Of a DNA stretch of 24,301 nt, positions 8,134-16,348 are shown one piece after another. The notes beneath the pieces are model-generated. The model did not search any database, was not told the DNA's origin, and saw nothing but the letters and a program-made list of their open reading frames with translations. Position numbers and translations under genes: made by a program. The DNA lies in assembly GCA_021827255.1 (NCBI GenBank), contig JAKAWO010000008.1:1-24301 (forward strand), written 5' to 3'. The DNA is from Acidobacteriota bacterium. Its GTDB lineage: Bacteria; Acidobacteriota; Terriglobia; UBA7540. The stretch's first letter is position 1; every line of letters starts with the position of its first letter.

Positions 8134-8718
8134 CTACCCAATCCGAACGAGTTCGGGAGTTCCCGCCTTGCCGATTCGGACCGACTGCTTGAAGTCTTCC
8201 AGCATGCTCTCGTCCAGGCGAACCTCCGTCGGGCGCCGGAAGCGCGGATCAACGCTCATTCGATCGATCTTTTCCTGGAGCTTTAGCAGACCGTAGAAGA
8301 GATTTTCGGGCCTGGGCGGGCAGCCGACGATATAAACGTCCACCGGAACGATCTTGTCCACACCCTGCAGGACCGCGTAGGTGTTGAAAGGCCCTCCCAC
8401 GCTCGAGCAGGCGCCCATTGAGATGCACCACTTCGGTTCCGGCATCTGCTCCCAGATGCGTTTCAGCACCGGCCCCATTTTCAGCGTCACCGTTCCCGCA
8501 ACGATCATCAGGTCAGCCTGGCGCGGGCTCGGGCGGAAGACCTCCGCGCCAAACCGGGCCATGTCAAAACGCGAAGTCGTCGCCGTAATCATCTCAATGG
8601 CGCAGCACGCGAGACCAAAGGTCAGCGGCCAGAGGGCCGATTTTCGCGCCCAGTTGAAGACGTGGTCCACCGTCGAGATGACAAAACTCTTGTCGTGACG
8701 GATCTCACTTGGATCCAT
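8134..8718 (-). CDS. nuoB: NADH-quinone oxidoreductase subunit B
   Basis: The 194-residue product is the complex I subunit that carries the terminal [4Fe-4S] cluster N2. All ligands are present: adjacent cysteines at 38-39 (GLACCAIEM), Cys104 (MGACSS) and Cys133 (GCPPRPE). Their spacings (65 and 29) match those of E. coli NuoB. The start ATG at 8718 is chosen because the sequence becomes family-like there and GAGG lies 8 bases upstream; the frame is open to 8889, but that part is low-complexity and contains the TATAAT box at 8764-8769. Unusually, no nuoA or nuoC-N gene flanks it: a Rieske ferredoxin follows and an unrelated peptidase gene is divergent. It could be a dispersed complex I gene or a second copy. 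Confidence 0.94.
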   Translation of the reverse strand: MDPSEIRHDKSFVISTVDHVFNWARKSALWPLTFGLACCAIEMITATTSRFDMARFGAEVFRPSPRQADLMIVAGTVTLKMGPVLKRIWEQMPEPKWCISMGACSSVGGPFNTYAVLQGVDKIVPVDVYIVGCPPRPENLFYGLLKLQEKIDRMSVDPRFRRPTEVRLDESMLEDFKQSVRIGKAGTPELVRIG

Positions 8719-8763
8719 GAACCTGCCTCGAGCGGCATTGATCGTTATTCTTTCCCGCGATTC

Positions 8764-8769
8764 ATTATA
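8764..8769 (-). promoter_or_regulatory. -10 box upstream of nuoB
   Basis: TATAAT on the minus strand, 45 bases upstream of the chosen nuoB start; it would drive nuoB - Rieske - mutM - DUF4015. The -35 region is poor. It lies inside the falsely extended nuoB frame and so argues for the shorter start. Confidence 0.45.
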
Positions 8770-8882
8770 CCTCAACGCGCAGGCCTGGGGTGTAAGCTGT
8801 TCGGCCGCCGGCCTGGCCGCCAGGGGCTTGCGCAAGGGTTGCGATCTTCCCTTGGACGGATGACGGCGCGCTGGCTGCTCGA

Positions 8883-8911
8883 TTGACAAGCGAAGGCTTG
8901 CCCGTTAGGCT
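8883..8911 (+). promoter_or_regulatory. sigma70-type promoter of the S46 peptidase gene
   Basis: A perfect -35 box TTGACA (8883-8888) is followed after 17 bases by TAGGCT (8906-8911), which keeps the three most conserved -10 positions. Transcription would begin near 8918, leaving about 44 bases before the ATG at 8962 but only about 8 before the ATG at 8926. Confidence 0.5.
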
Positions 8912-8961
8912 CGTCGAGCGATGTCATGATGCCCAGCTATCTTCGCAAGACGGAGAATTCG

Positions 8962-11103
8962 ATGATCTTTTGGCTCCGACGTTGGGGTGGCGCATTGCTG
9001 TTTCTCGCATTGGCGAGCCAAGGGCTCGTATTACTGCGGAGCCGGCTTTGGGCCGATCAGGGAATGTGGACGTTCGACAACATGCCACTCGAGCAGTTGA
9101 AGGCGCGTTATAACTTCGTGCCTACGCAGGCTTGGCTCGATCATGTCCGTCTCTCGAGCCTGCGGTTCAATAACGGCGGATCCGGCTCGTTTGTCAGCCC
9201 GCACGGGTTGGTGCTGACCAACCACCACATCGCTCTGAGCGAGCTGCAGAAGCTTTCGACGGCCCAGCACAACTACGTGAAGGAGGGTTTTTACGCTCCC
9301 ACAAAAGCGCAAGAGTTAAAGTGCCCTGGCCTGGAAGTGGACCAACTGGTTTCGATGAAGAACGTCACGGCGCGGGTGGAGGCGGCGGTGAAGCCTGGCA
9401 TGGCCGACATTGAGGCGCTGAAGGCTCGACGCGCCGAAATCGCCGCCATCGAGCGCGAAAGCCTCAAAGCCACGGGACTGCGCTCCGATGTTGTCACCCT
9501 CTACAACGGGGGCGAGTATTGGCTCTACCGGTACAAGAAATACACCGATATTCGCTTAGTCTTTGACCCTGGACAGCAGATTGCCTTCTTTGGCGGCGGT
9601 TGGGATAACTTCACTTATCCCCGTTACGATCTGGACTTTGCGCTCTTCCGGCTTTATGAGCACGGCAAACCGGTGGATAGCAGCGGGAATTACTTCCGCT
9701 GGAGCCGCCGAGGCGCGCAGCCCGGCGAACTCGTCTTTGTCTCGGGTAACCCCGGCAGGACTGACCGGGATGACACAGTGGCGCAGCTCGAACTCCTCCG
9801 CGACCGGATTTTGCCGCTCGACCTCAATTTATTGGAAAGTCATCGCGCGGCGCTCGTGCGGTACTCATCCGAAGGGGCGGAGCAAGCCCGTGAAGCCAGC
9901 GAAATGATCTTTTTCATTGACAATTCCATCAAGGACCTTACCGGCATGCAAAAGGGATTGGAAGATCCGCGCTTGATGGCGATTAAAATGCGCCAGGAGG
10001 CCGCTTTTCGCGCGCGCATTGCCGCCCATCCTGCCTGGGAAAGAGCTTACGGGGGCGCTTGGAATCAGATCGCTGAGGCGGAAAAGGCATTTGCCGCCCA
10101 CTTGAAGCTCGTTCGCTTCCGCTCTGTGGAGTTTGCGCCTTTAGTTGAGCGAGCCTTGGATATTGTCCTGTATGTCCAGCAAATCAAGAAGCCCGACGCG
10201 GATCGGTTGCCCGGGTTTCATGACGCTCAGCTTCCTTCGCTACGCTTCAGGCTTTTGTCGCCAGCGCCTGTCTATCCGAAAATGGAAGAAGCGCTTCTAG
10301 GCGAGACTCTCGCCGAGTCGCTGGCCGAGCTTGGAGCGGACGATCCTTACGTGCGCGCCGCGCTCCAAGGGCAAACGCCCGAGGCTGCCGCGCGCCAAGC
10401 CATTGAGGGCACACAGCTCGCGAGCGTGGCGTTCAGGAAATCGCTCCTATCGGGCGGGGAGGGGGCCGTGGACGCCTCCAAGGACCCGCTGATCGTCTTC
10501 GTTCGGCGGCTCGTCCCTTATTTCCTTCAGGAGCAAAAGTGGTATGACGACCACGTGCATAGCATTGTGACGGCTGCTGGGCAAAAACTTGGCCAGGCGC
10601 GTTTTGCCGTCTATGGAAAAAGCGTTTACCCGGACGCGACGTTTACCCTTCGCCTGGCTTATGGAACGGTGAAGGGCTACCCCATGAACGGCACGATCGC
10701 TCCTCCATTCACCACTTTTTACGGACTCTATGACCGCGCCTACAGCTTCGGGCTGAAGCCTCCTTTTAATTTGCCTGAGCGATTTCTCCGCGCCAAAGAT
10801 CGGCTGAAACTTTCGACCCCGTTTGATTTCGTCAACACGTGCGACATCATCGGTGGGAATTCCGGCTCTCCGGTCATCAACCGGCAGGCCAAAATTGTAG
10901 GATTGATCTTTGACGGAGATATCGAGAGCTTAGCCGGCGACTTCATTTATGACGGGAAGCAAAATCGCGCCGTGGCCGTGGATACGACCGCCATTATCGA
11001 AGCTCTGCGCAAGGTCTATCACGCGGCGCCGCTCGCTGACGAGCTGGAAGGTCAGCCGAGGACTTCCCGCACGCCCGCCGGTGGCCCATCGGGGCGGCGC
11101 TGA
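8962..11103 (+). CDS. S46 family dipeptidyl-peptidase, DPP7-like
   Basis: The 713-residue product is an exported serine peptidase of MEROPS family S46, which removes dipeptides from peptide N-termini in the periplasm. An N-terminal signal segment (WLRRWGGALLFLALASQG) precedes the mature start near WADQGMWTF. The catalytic triad is visible: His89 in LTNHH, Asp225 in YDLDFALFR and Ser634 in GGNSGSP (numbered from the ATG at 8962). The residue 18 positions after the serine is glycine, as in DPP7 (hydrophobic P1 preference), rather than the arginine that gives DPP11 its Asp/Glu preference; this rests on my recollection of the Porphyromonas enzymes. ATG 8962 has GGAG 6 bases upstream and fits the promoter; the in-frame ATG at 8926 is an alternative. 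It is divergent from nuoB. Confidence 0.93.
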   Translation: MIFWLRRWGGALLFLALASQGLVLLRSRLWADQGMWTFDNMPLEQLKARYNFVPTQAWLDHVRLSSLRFNNGGSGSFVSPHGLVLTNHHIALSELQKLSTAQHNYVKEGFYAPTKAQELKCPGLEVDQLVSMKNVTARVEAAVKPGMADIEALKARRAEIAAIERESLKATGLRSDVVTLYNGGEYWLYRYKKYTDIRLVFDPGQQIAFFGGGWDNFTYPRYDLDFALFRLYEHGKPVDSSGNYFRWSRRGAQPGELVFVSGNPGRTDRDDTVAQLELLRDRILPLDLNLLESHRAALVRYSSEGAEQAREASEMIFFIDNSIKDLTGMQKGLEDPRLMAIKMRQEAAFRARIAAHPAWERAYGGAWNQIAEAEKAFAAHLKLVRFRSVEFAPLVERALDIVLYVQQIKKPDADRLPGFHDAQLPSLRFRLLSPAPVYPKMEEALLGETLAESLAELGADDPYVRAALQGQTPEAAARQAIEGTQLASVAFRKSLLSGGEGAVDASKDPLIVFVRRLVPYFLQEQKWYDDHVHSIVTAAGQKLGQARFAVYGKSVYPDATFTLRLAYGTVKGYPMNGTIAPPFTTFYGLYDRAYSFGLKPPFNLPERFLRAKDRLKLSTPFDFVNTCDIIGGNSGSPVINRQAKIVGLIFDGDIESLAGDFIYDGKQNRAVAVDTTAIIEALRKVYHAAPLADELEGQPRTSRTPAGGPSGRR

Positions 11104-11200
11104 GCAAAAACCACGCATCCCAGCACGCGGCGAGTTCTCGAAGAATGAAAACCCGCCGAATTTGTGGGAAACAAACCCCTGCGCCCTCAGCCCACATCGG

Positions 11201-11229
11201 TTGCCGGCTTCGAGATTTGTCCGTATAAT
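11201..11229 (+). promoter_or_regulatory. sigma70-type promoter of the LPS core operon
   Basis: TTGCCG (11201-11206), a 17-base spacer and TATAAT (11224-11229). The expected start of transcription near 11236 leaves a leader of about 38 bases before the waaA ATG at 11274. This excludes a TTG at 11235 as the real start. Confidence 0.65.
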
Positions 11230-11273
11230 CAATCTTGGCTTGGCAACGGGTAACGCACTCCATTCGACCCGTC

Positions 11274-12593
11274 ATGTATCTGCTCTATAGCTTTCTGTTC
11301 AGTGCGGGGCTCATCCTGACCGCCCCGTATTACCTCTGGCGACACCGAGGCCAGTTCGGGGGGCGGGCGTGGCGCGAACGCCTGGGTTTTCTGCCCTTGG
11401 AGGGGAATTCTCGGGCCGCCGGAGGCATCTGGGTCCACGCCGTCTCTGTCGGAGAGACGTTGAGTGCAGTGCCTTTGGTTCAGGAATTGGCACGAGTTTT
11501 TCCAGGGCGTCCCATTTTCATGAGCCACGTGACTCCGGCCGGGCGGGAGCTAGGCGAGAAGCGGCTTCCGAATGTGGCGGCGCGCTTCTACATGCCCCTC
11601 GACTGGGCGTGGGCGGTACGCCGCGCGGTGAGGGCGATTCGGCCCGCCGTGCTGATCATTGTGGAAACCGAGATCTGGCCCAATCTGCTGCGCGCGGTCA
11701 AAGAGAACGGAGGCCGGGTCGCCGTCGTGAACGCGCGGATTTCAGATCGGTCATTTCCACGTTATCTCCGGGCGCGGCCGTTTATGAGAAGAATCTTGAA
11801 TGGCGTTGACCGTTTGTGCGCTCAGTCGGAAGTTGATGCAGAGCGATTGCGCCAGATCGGCGCTCCGCCCGAGCGAGTTGTAGTCACCGGCAACCTTAAG
11901 TTTGACGCCTCAGCCTCCCCGCCGAGTCCTTGGGTGCCGCAACTGCGCGAATGGCTGACGAGGTGGGAGCGCGGGCCCGTGTGGGTGGCCGCGAGCACGA
12001 TGGCGGGTGAAGAGCCTCTCGTGCTCGGCGCGTGGCGGGCCGTTCACCAGCGTCACCCGCGGGCGCTCATGATCCTTGCGCCGCGTCACCCGGCGCGCTT
12101 CGATGTAGTGGCACGGTTGCTGGCTGATTCAGGAATCAAAGCGGTCCGGCGCACTTCGCTCAATGGACGCCCGAATGAAATGGGGCGCCAGATCGAATCG
12201 GCTGAGGTCTTGCTGCTGGACACGATGGGCGAGCTGGCAGGAACGTTTGATCTGGCCGATGTCGTTTTCATGGGAGGAACCCTGGTGCCTACCGGCGGCC
12301 ACAACCTGATTGAGCCGGCCGTTGCCGGCAAGGCGACGCTCTTCGGCCCTCACATGGAGAATTTCCGTGACGTGGCGTCGCTGTTTCTGGGCGCCGGGGC
12401 GGCGCTTCAAGTGCCCAACGCGGAGGCTCTCGCGCCCGCTCTGTTACGCTTGCTCGATCATCCGTCCGAGCGGCGCGAACTAGGCGAGCGGGCGCGACAA
12501 GTGCTGGAGCAGCAACGCGGCGCTGTCCGACGGACGCTTGAGCAGCTCGGGCCGTGGCTCGATTCACCGCCCACCCCAAGCGGAACCGTTTGA
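11274..12593 (+). CDS. waaA: 3-deoxy-D-manno-octulosonic acid (Kdo) transferase
   Basis: This GT30 glycosyltransferase adds Kdo from CMP-Kdo to lipid IVA at the inner face of the cytoplasmic membrane. The 439-residue product has an N-terminal membrane anchor (YSFLFSAGLILTAPYYLW) and the acceptor-side motif WVHAVSVGE, whose Glu61 is the expected catalytic base. It also has ETEIWPNLL in the first Rossmann domain and, in the second, FMGGTLVPTGGHNLIEPAV, the CMP-Kdo-binding signature. How many Kdo units it adds cannot be read from sequence. ATG 11274 is preferred because it places the membrane anchor at the N-terminus and lies correctly downstream of the TATAAT promoter; no clear ribosome binding site is seen. 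It is the first gene of a cluster, with lpxK starting 13 bases after its stop. Confidence 0.95.
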   Translation: MYLLYSFLFSAGLILTAPYYLWRHRGQFGGRAWRERLGFLPLEGNSRAAGGIWVHAVSVGETLSAVPLVQELARVFPGRPIFMSHVTPAGRELGEKRLPNVAARFYMPLDWAWAVRRAVRAIRPAVLIIVETEIWPNLLRAVKENGGRVAVVNARISDRSFPRYLRARPFMRRILNGVDRLCAQSEVDAERLRQIGAPPERVVVTGNLKFDASASPPSPWVPQLREWLTRWERGPVWVAASTMAGEEPLVLGAWRAVHQRHPRALMILAPRHPARFDVVARLLADSGIKAVRRTSLNGRPNEMGRQIESAEVLLLDTMGELAGTFDLADVVFMGGTLVPTGGHNLIEPAVAGKATLFGPHMENFRDVASLFLGAGAALQVPNAEALAPALLRLLDHPSERRELGERARQVLEQQRGAVRRTLEQLGPWLDSPPTPSGTV

Positions 12594-12606
12594 TCATGGA
12601 GCCCTG

Positions 12607-13653
12607 ATGAACCGATGGTTGACGCCTCTCGCAACCGGCTTCGGAGGCGCCGTTAAGCTCCGCGAGCAGGCGTACAGCGGAGGCTGGATGAGGGCGCGGC
12701 GGCTCAAACGGCCGGTGATAAGCGTTGGAAATCTGACCGTGGGAGGGACGGGGAAAACACCGATCGTCGTTCTTGTCGCGGAACTGCTGATCAAAAACGG
12801 CCTGCGGCCATCCATTCTGACGCGAGGCTACGGCCGCCGGAGCCATGCCTTGATGACCATCGAACCCGCAGATCGGCGCCAAGCTGATCCGCGCCAGGTT
12901 GGCGATGAGCCCGCGCTGATGGCTCAGAAGCTGCCCGAAACGCCGATTTTGGTCTCGCGCGAGCGGTTTTGCGCCGGCACGATAGCCGAGGAGATGTTCG
13001 GCGTCAACGCGCACATCCTCGACGATGGTTTCCAACATTGGGCGCTCGCCCGTGACTTAGATATCGTTTTGATGGATTTGACTCAGCCCCTCGGCAACGA
13101 CGCCCTGCTTCCGGCGGGCAGGCTGCGCGAGCCGATTTCCGCGCTCCGCCGCGCCGGCGCGCTCTTGCTGACTCGGGCCGAGCTAACCGACGGTTTGCCT
13201 GCCGAACGCCTGGCCCGCCAAATGAATCCGGTGGCTCCGATCTTCCATTCGACGCTCAAACTCGCCGCGCTCAGCGAAGTCGCCACGAAGAGAGTTCTCG
13301 CGCCTTCGGCGCTCGAAGGCAAACCCGTCTTCGCCTTCTGCGGGCTGGGCAATCCTACGAGCTTTTTTGCTAGCCTCCACCATTGGGGCTTTAAGGTAGC
13401 GGGTCAAAAGACTTTCCGCGACCATCACATTTATTCGGAGCGAGGGCTCATGGCGGTGTCACGGATGGCCGTCGAAGCGAAGGCGGAAGCCTGCGTGACG
13501 ACTGAGAAAGATGCCATGAACTTTCCGGGCGGCGCGGCGGAGCGAAGCCCATTGCCTATTTTTTGTTGCGCCATTCGGGCGGAGGTGCGCGAGGCAGCCT
13601 GTTTTGAAGGATTGCTGTTGCGCGTGGCGCGCGGGGAGGAGAGTCGCGCGTGA
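12607..13653 (+). CDS. lpxK: tetraacyldisaccharide 4'-kinase
   Basis: LpxK phosphorylates the 4' position of the lipid A disaccharide, giving lipid IVA, the acceptor for the enzyme encoded just upstream. The 348-residue product has the P-loop GNLTVGGTGKTP at 41-52, TRGYGRR at 72-78, VGDEPALMAQ at 98-107 and DDGFQH at 139-144, all typical of the family; the C-terminal part includes TTEKDAMNF. The N-terminal region (about 1-30) is the membrane-associating helix. ATG 12607 has GGAG 5 bases upstream; the frame is open further upstream, but that part overlaps waaA. The stop overlaps the GTG start of waaF by 4 bases, so translation is coupled. Confidence 0.95.
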   Translation: MNRWLTPLATGFGGAVKLREQAYSGGWMRARRLKRPVISVGNLTVGGTGKTPIVVLVAELLIKNGLRPSILTRGYGRRSHALMTIEPADRRQADPRQVGDEPALMAQKLPETPILVSRERFCAGTIAEEMFGVNAHILDDGFQHWALARDLDIVLMDLTQPLGNDALLPAGRLREPISALRRAGALLLTRAELTDGLPAERLARQMNPVAPIFHSTLKLAALSEVATKRVLAPSALEGKPVFAFCGLGNPTSFFASLHHWGFKVAGQKTFRDHHIYSERGLMAVSRMAVEAKAEACVTTEKDAMNFPGGAAERSPLPIFCCAIRAEVREAACFEGLLLRVARGEESRA

Positions 13654-14741
13654 TCCTGCGAACCGATGAGCTTGCAGAGGCTCGCAAAATTCTTGTCCGG
13701 GCGACAAACTGGGTGGGAGACGCCGTGATGTCATTGCCGGCGTTGGAGGCGCTACGGCGTCGCTTCCCTGCCGCCGAAATCGTTCTGCTGACCAAGCCTT
13801 GGGTGGGTGAACTCTATTGGCATTCTCCGGCCGTGAATCGCCTGATCATTTACAACCCGGAGAAAGAGCATCGAGGCTGGCAGGGCTTTCGGAGGCTGAT
13901 TGCGGAGCTTCGTTCGGAGCAGTTCGATGCGGCCGTACTGCTCCAAAACGCCTTCCAAGCCGCCTGGATGGCGCATCGGGCTCGCATTCCGCTTCGGATC
14001 GGCTATGCGACCGACGGCCGCGCTCTATTGCTGACGCACCCGGTCGAAATTCCACCCGCCGGCCACTACGGGCACCAGAGCAATTATTATTGGCAGTTGT
14101 TATACCGCGCCGGCCTCGCTGAACGGCCCGCGCCCATTGAGCGCATCCGGCTGGCGGTTCAGCCCTCGGAAAAAACCTGGGCCGCGAAGCATCTGCGCGG
14201 CATGGGCCTAGCCGGGCCTCGCTTTTTTGTCGGTCTCCACCCGGGAGCGAGTTTCGGCCCCGCAAAGCAATGGCTGCCCGAACGCTTTGCGGACCTGGCC
14301 GATAGGCTGATTGGAGCGCTCCACGCCGATGTGTTAATCTTTGGCTCGCCCGCGGAGCGACCTCTGGCGGAAGCGGTGGCCCAAGCGATGCGGCACACGC
14401 CGGTGATTCTGGCGGGCGAAACCTCGCTGCGTCAGTGGATGGCCCTCCTGTCACAGTGTCGCCTGGTGATTAGCAACGATTCGGGAGCGATGCACTTGGC
14501 GGCAGCGCTGGGCGTCGCGGTGGTGGCGATTTTTGGCTCGACCGATGCTGGCGCTACGGGACCTCTGAGCGCGCGCGCCCGAGTGGTGCAGTATCGGGTA
14601 GATTGCAGTCCCTGCGGACACCGGGTGTGCCCGATTGATTTTCGGTGCATGCGGGGGGTGACGGTCGAGCACGCACACCGCGTGGCGCTGGGTCTCGTCA
14701 AGGAGTTTGGCGTCACCCATGACGATGCGTCGGAAGGATAA
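13650..14741 (+). CDS. waaF: ADP-heptose--LPS heptosyltransferase II
   Basis: WaaF adds the second L-glycero-D-manno-heptose to the inner core. The 363-residue GT9 protein shows ATNWVGDAVMSLPAL near 18-32, GLHPGASFGPAKQWLPERF in the second Rossmann domain, SNDSGAMHLAAALG at 275-288 (ADP-heptose binding), and the cysteine-rich tail CSPCGHRVCPIDFRC that is characteristic of heptosyltransferase II. The start is the GTG at 13650, overlapping the lpxK stop, with GGAGGAG at an appropriate distance upstream; alternative internal starts would cut into the conserved N-terminus. A 51-base GC-rich gap separates it from hldA. Confidence 0.93.
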   Translation: MILRTDELAEARKILVRATNWVGDAVMSLPALEALRRRFPAAEIVLLTKPWVGELYWHSPAVNRLIIYNPEKEHRGWQGFRRLIAELRSEQFDAAVLLQNAFQAAWMAHRARIPLRIGYATDGRALLLTHPVEIPPAGHYGHQSNYYWQLLYRAGLAERPAPIERIRLAVQPSEKTWAAKHLRGMGLAGPRFFVGLHPGASFGPAKQWLPERFADLADRLIGALHADVLIFGSPAERPLAEAVAQAMRHTPVILAGETSLRQWMALLSQCRLVISNDSGAMHLAAALGVAVVAIFGSTDAGATGPLSARARVVQYRVDCSPCGHRVCPIDFRCMRGVTVEHAHRVALGLVKEFGVTHDDASEG

Positions 14742-14792
14742 GCCGCGGCGCCGCCGGCTGCGAGGCGGCCGGGGCGCGCAGCTTTCTCCGGG

Positions 14793-15806
14793 ATGGAGAT
14801 AAACGCTCAAGACCGCACTCAATTGCTCGCCGTGATCGAGCGCCTCCCCCGCCAGGGCTTGGTGGTCTTGGGCGACCTGGTGGCGGATGAGTTTGTTTAC
14901 GGCGAGATCGCCCGAGTGTCGCGCGAGGCGCCGGTGCTGATCCTCAAGCAGCGCGAGCGCCAAATCGTTCCGGGCGGCGGCGGTAATGCGGCCAACAACC
15001 TGAGCGACCTTGGCGTCAAAACCGTTCCTGTCGGTCTTATCGGTGATGACGATGAGGGTGAAGCGCTGCTGCGATACTTTCGACAGAAAGGCGTGACCAC
15101 AAGCCTCGTTCTGCGCGTGCCCGGCTACCGGACACCCACCAAGTGTCGGATTCTGGGTGGTCTGGCTCATTGGCAGAGACAACAAATAGTCCGTGTGGAC
15201 CGCGAGCCCATCGCGCCACCCTCGGGGGCGATTCGAACCCAACTTGCCAGCCTGGCCGCCAGGGCGCTCGGCTCGGCAAGCGGGGCGCTGATCTCAGATT
15301 ATGGTTACGGAGCAGCCGGCCCCAGCGAGGCCGCGGCCCTGCGTCGCAAGATCGCCCGGCGCTCGATTCCGCTGACGGTCGATTCGCGGTTCAATCTAGA
15401 GTCCTATCGCGGACTCACGGCGGCCACACCGAACGAGCCGGAAATTGAGGCGATGGAGCAAGAGCACATCGGCAATGACGTCGCCTTGCTGGAGCGCCTG
15501 AGCAGAAAGATTATCCGGCGACAGCGCTTCCAGGCTCTCCTGGTTACGCGCGGTCGCGATGGCATGGTGCTGTTTGAACCGCGCCGCCCGCCGCGCGCCC
15601 TTCCCATTTTTGGCGCCGATCAGGCCGTGGACGTGACGGGCGCCGGAGACACGGTCATTGCGACTTTCACCGCCGCGCTGGCCGCCGGCGCGGATTTTGT
15701 TCGCGCTGCCATGCTCGCCAACTGCGCCGGCGGACTCGTGGTTATGAAGCGCGGCACCGCCACGGTGACGGCGCGGGAGCTTAGAGAAGCGGTGAGGAAC
15801 CAGTGA
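14793..15806 (+). CDS. hldA: D-glycero-beta-D-manno-heptose-7-phosphate kinase
   Basis: This PfkB/ribokinase-family enzyme phosphorylates heptose-7-phosphate at C1 in ADP-heptose synthesis. In the 337-residue product the sugar-binding GGGGNAANNLSDLG is at 61-74, ISDYGYGA near 167-174, VTRGRDGM at 251-258, and the anion hole and catalytic base DVTGAGDTV at 280-288 (Asp286). It corresponds to the N-terminal half of E. coli HldE (RfaE), but here ends on its own, with the adenylyltransferase half encoded by the next gene. The ATG at 14793 has only a weak upstream site. Its TGA overlaps the next GTG by 4 bases, so the two activities remain translationally coupled although unfused. Confidence 0.93.
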   Translation: MEINAQDRTQLLAVIERLPRQGLVVLGDLVADEFVYGEIARVSREAPVLILKQRERQIVPGGGGNAANNLSDLGVKTVPVGLIGDDDEGEALLRYFRQKGVTTSLVLRVPGYRTPTKCRILGGLAHWQRQQIVRVDREPIAPPSGAIRTQLASLAARALGSASGALISDYGYGAAGPSEAAALRRKIARRSIPLTVDSRFNLESYRGLTAATPNEPEIEAMEQEHIGNDVALLERLSRKIIRRQRFQALLVTRGRDGMVLFEPRRPPRALPIFGADQAVDVTGAGDTVIATFTAALAAGADFVRAAMLANCAGGLVVMKRGTATVTARELREAVRNQ

Positions 15807-16285
15807 ACCTGAAAGTCATTCCGCGCGCTGAAGCAGCCGGCCTCGGCGAGCGACTGCGCCGCCAGGGACAGCGGATCATCTTTGCCAATGGCTGTTTTGA
15901 TCTGCTTCACGTGGGGCATGTCCGCTACCTCGAGGCCGCGCGCCGACTCGGAGATGCGCTGGTGGTGGGGATTAACGGGGACGATTCAGCACGCAAACTC
16001 AAAGGCCGCGGCCGGCCGCTGCTGTCCGCCGCAGCCCGCGCCGAGTTGGTGGCCGCGCTCGGCGCCGTCACTTACGTCGTTATTTTTGACGAACTCACCG
16101 CCGAAGGACTCCTCCGTGATTTGCGCCCTCATATCCACTGCAAAGGGACGGATTATTCGAAGGAGAGCGTCCCGGAGCGTGGGGTGCTCAACAGTTGGGG
16201 CGGGGAAATTGTGATCGCCGGCGACGCCAAATCACACTCAACCAGCGATCTGATTGCCCGCATCGCGGCGGCTGAGAGCCGGTGA
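15803..16285 (+). CDS. hldC: D-glycero-beta-D-manno-heptose 1-phosphate adenylyltransferase
   Basis: The enzyme adenylylates heptose 1-phosphate to ADP-heptose and corresponds to the C-terminal half of HldE. The 160-residue product has the nucleotidyltransferase signature FANGCFDLLHVGHVRYL (HVGH at 36-39), GINGDDSARKLKG near 57-69, KGTDYSKESVPE near 114-125 and HSTSDLIARI near the end, standing in for the ISTTxL motif. The start is a GTG overlapping the hldA stop by 4 bases. Between hldA and hldC the expected phosphatase GmhB is absent, and it is not elsewhere in this window. A gap of 63 bases separates it from waaC. Confidence 0.94.
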   Translation: MNLKVIPRAEAAGLGERLRRQGQRIIFANGCFDLLHVGHVRYLEAARRLGDALVVGINGDDSARKLKGRGRPLLSAAARAELVAALGAVTYVVIFDELTAEGLLRDLRPHIHCKGTDYSKESVPERGVLNSWGGEIVIAGDAKSHSTSDLIARIAAAESR

Positions 16286-16348
16286 GCCATTGCCCGATCC
16301 GAATTCGGGCTCGAGCGCTCGGCCCTCAACTTCGCTCGGAATAGGCTC

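Noticed and set aside
8719..8889. Longer N-terminus of NuoB
   Set aside because: The added 57 residues are not family-like, contain the TATAAT box, and run into the -35 box of the divergent peptidase gene.
11235..11273. TTG start 13 codons upstream for waaA
   Set aside because: It coincides with the predicted start of transcription and would put a polar stretch before the membrane anchor.
12289..13038. 249-residue minus-strand frame
   Set aside because: Antisense to the waaA-lpxK junction; no domain seen.
14742..14792. GC-rich hairpin between waaF and hldA as a terminator
   Set aside because: Only a 6-bp stem with no T-tract, and it lies within a cluster that reads as one operon.
14451..15242. 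263-residue minus-strand frame
   Set aside because: Antisense to waaF and hldA, which have full family motifs; the composition is that of a shadow frame.
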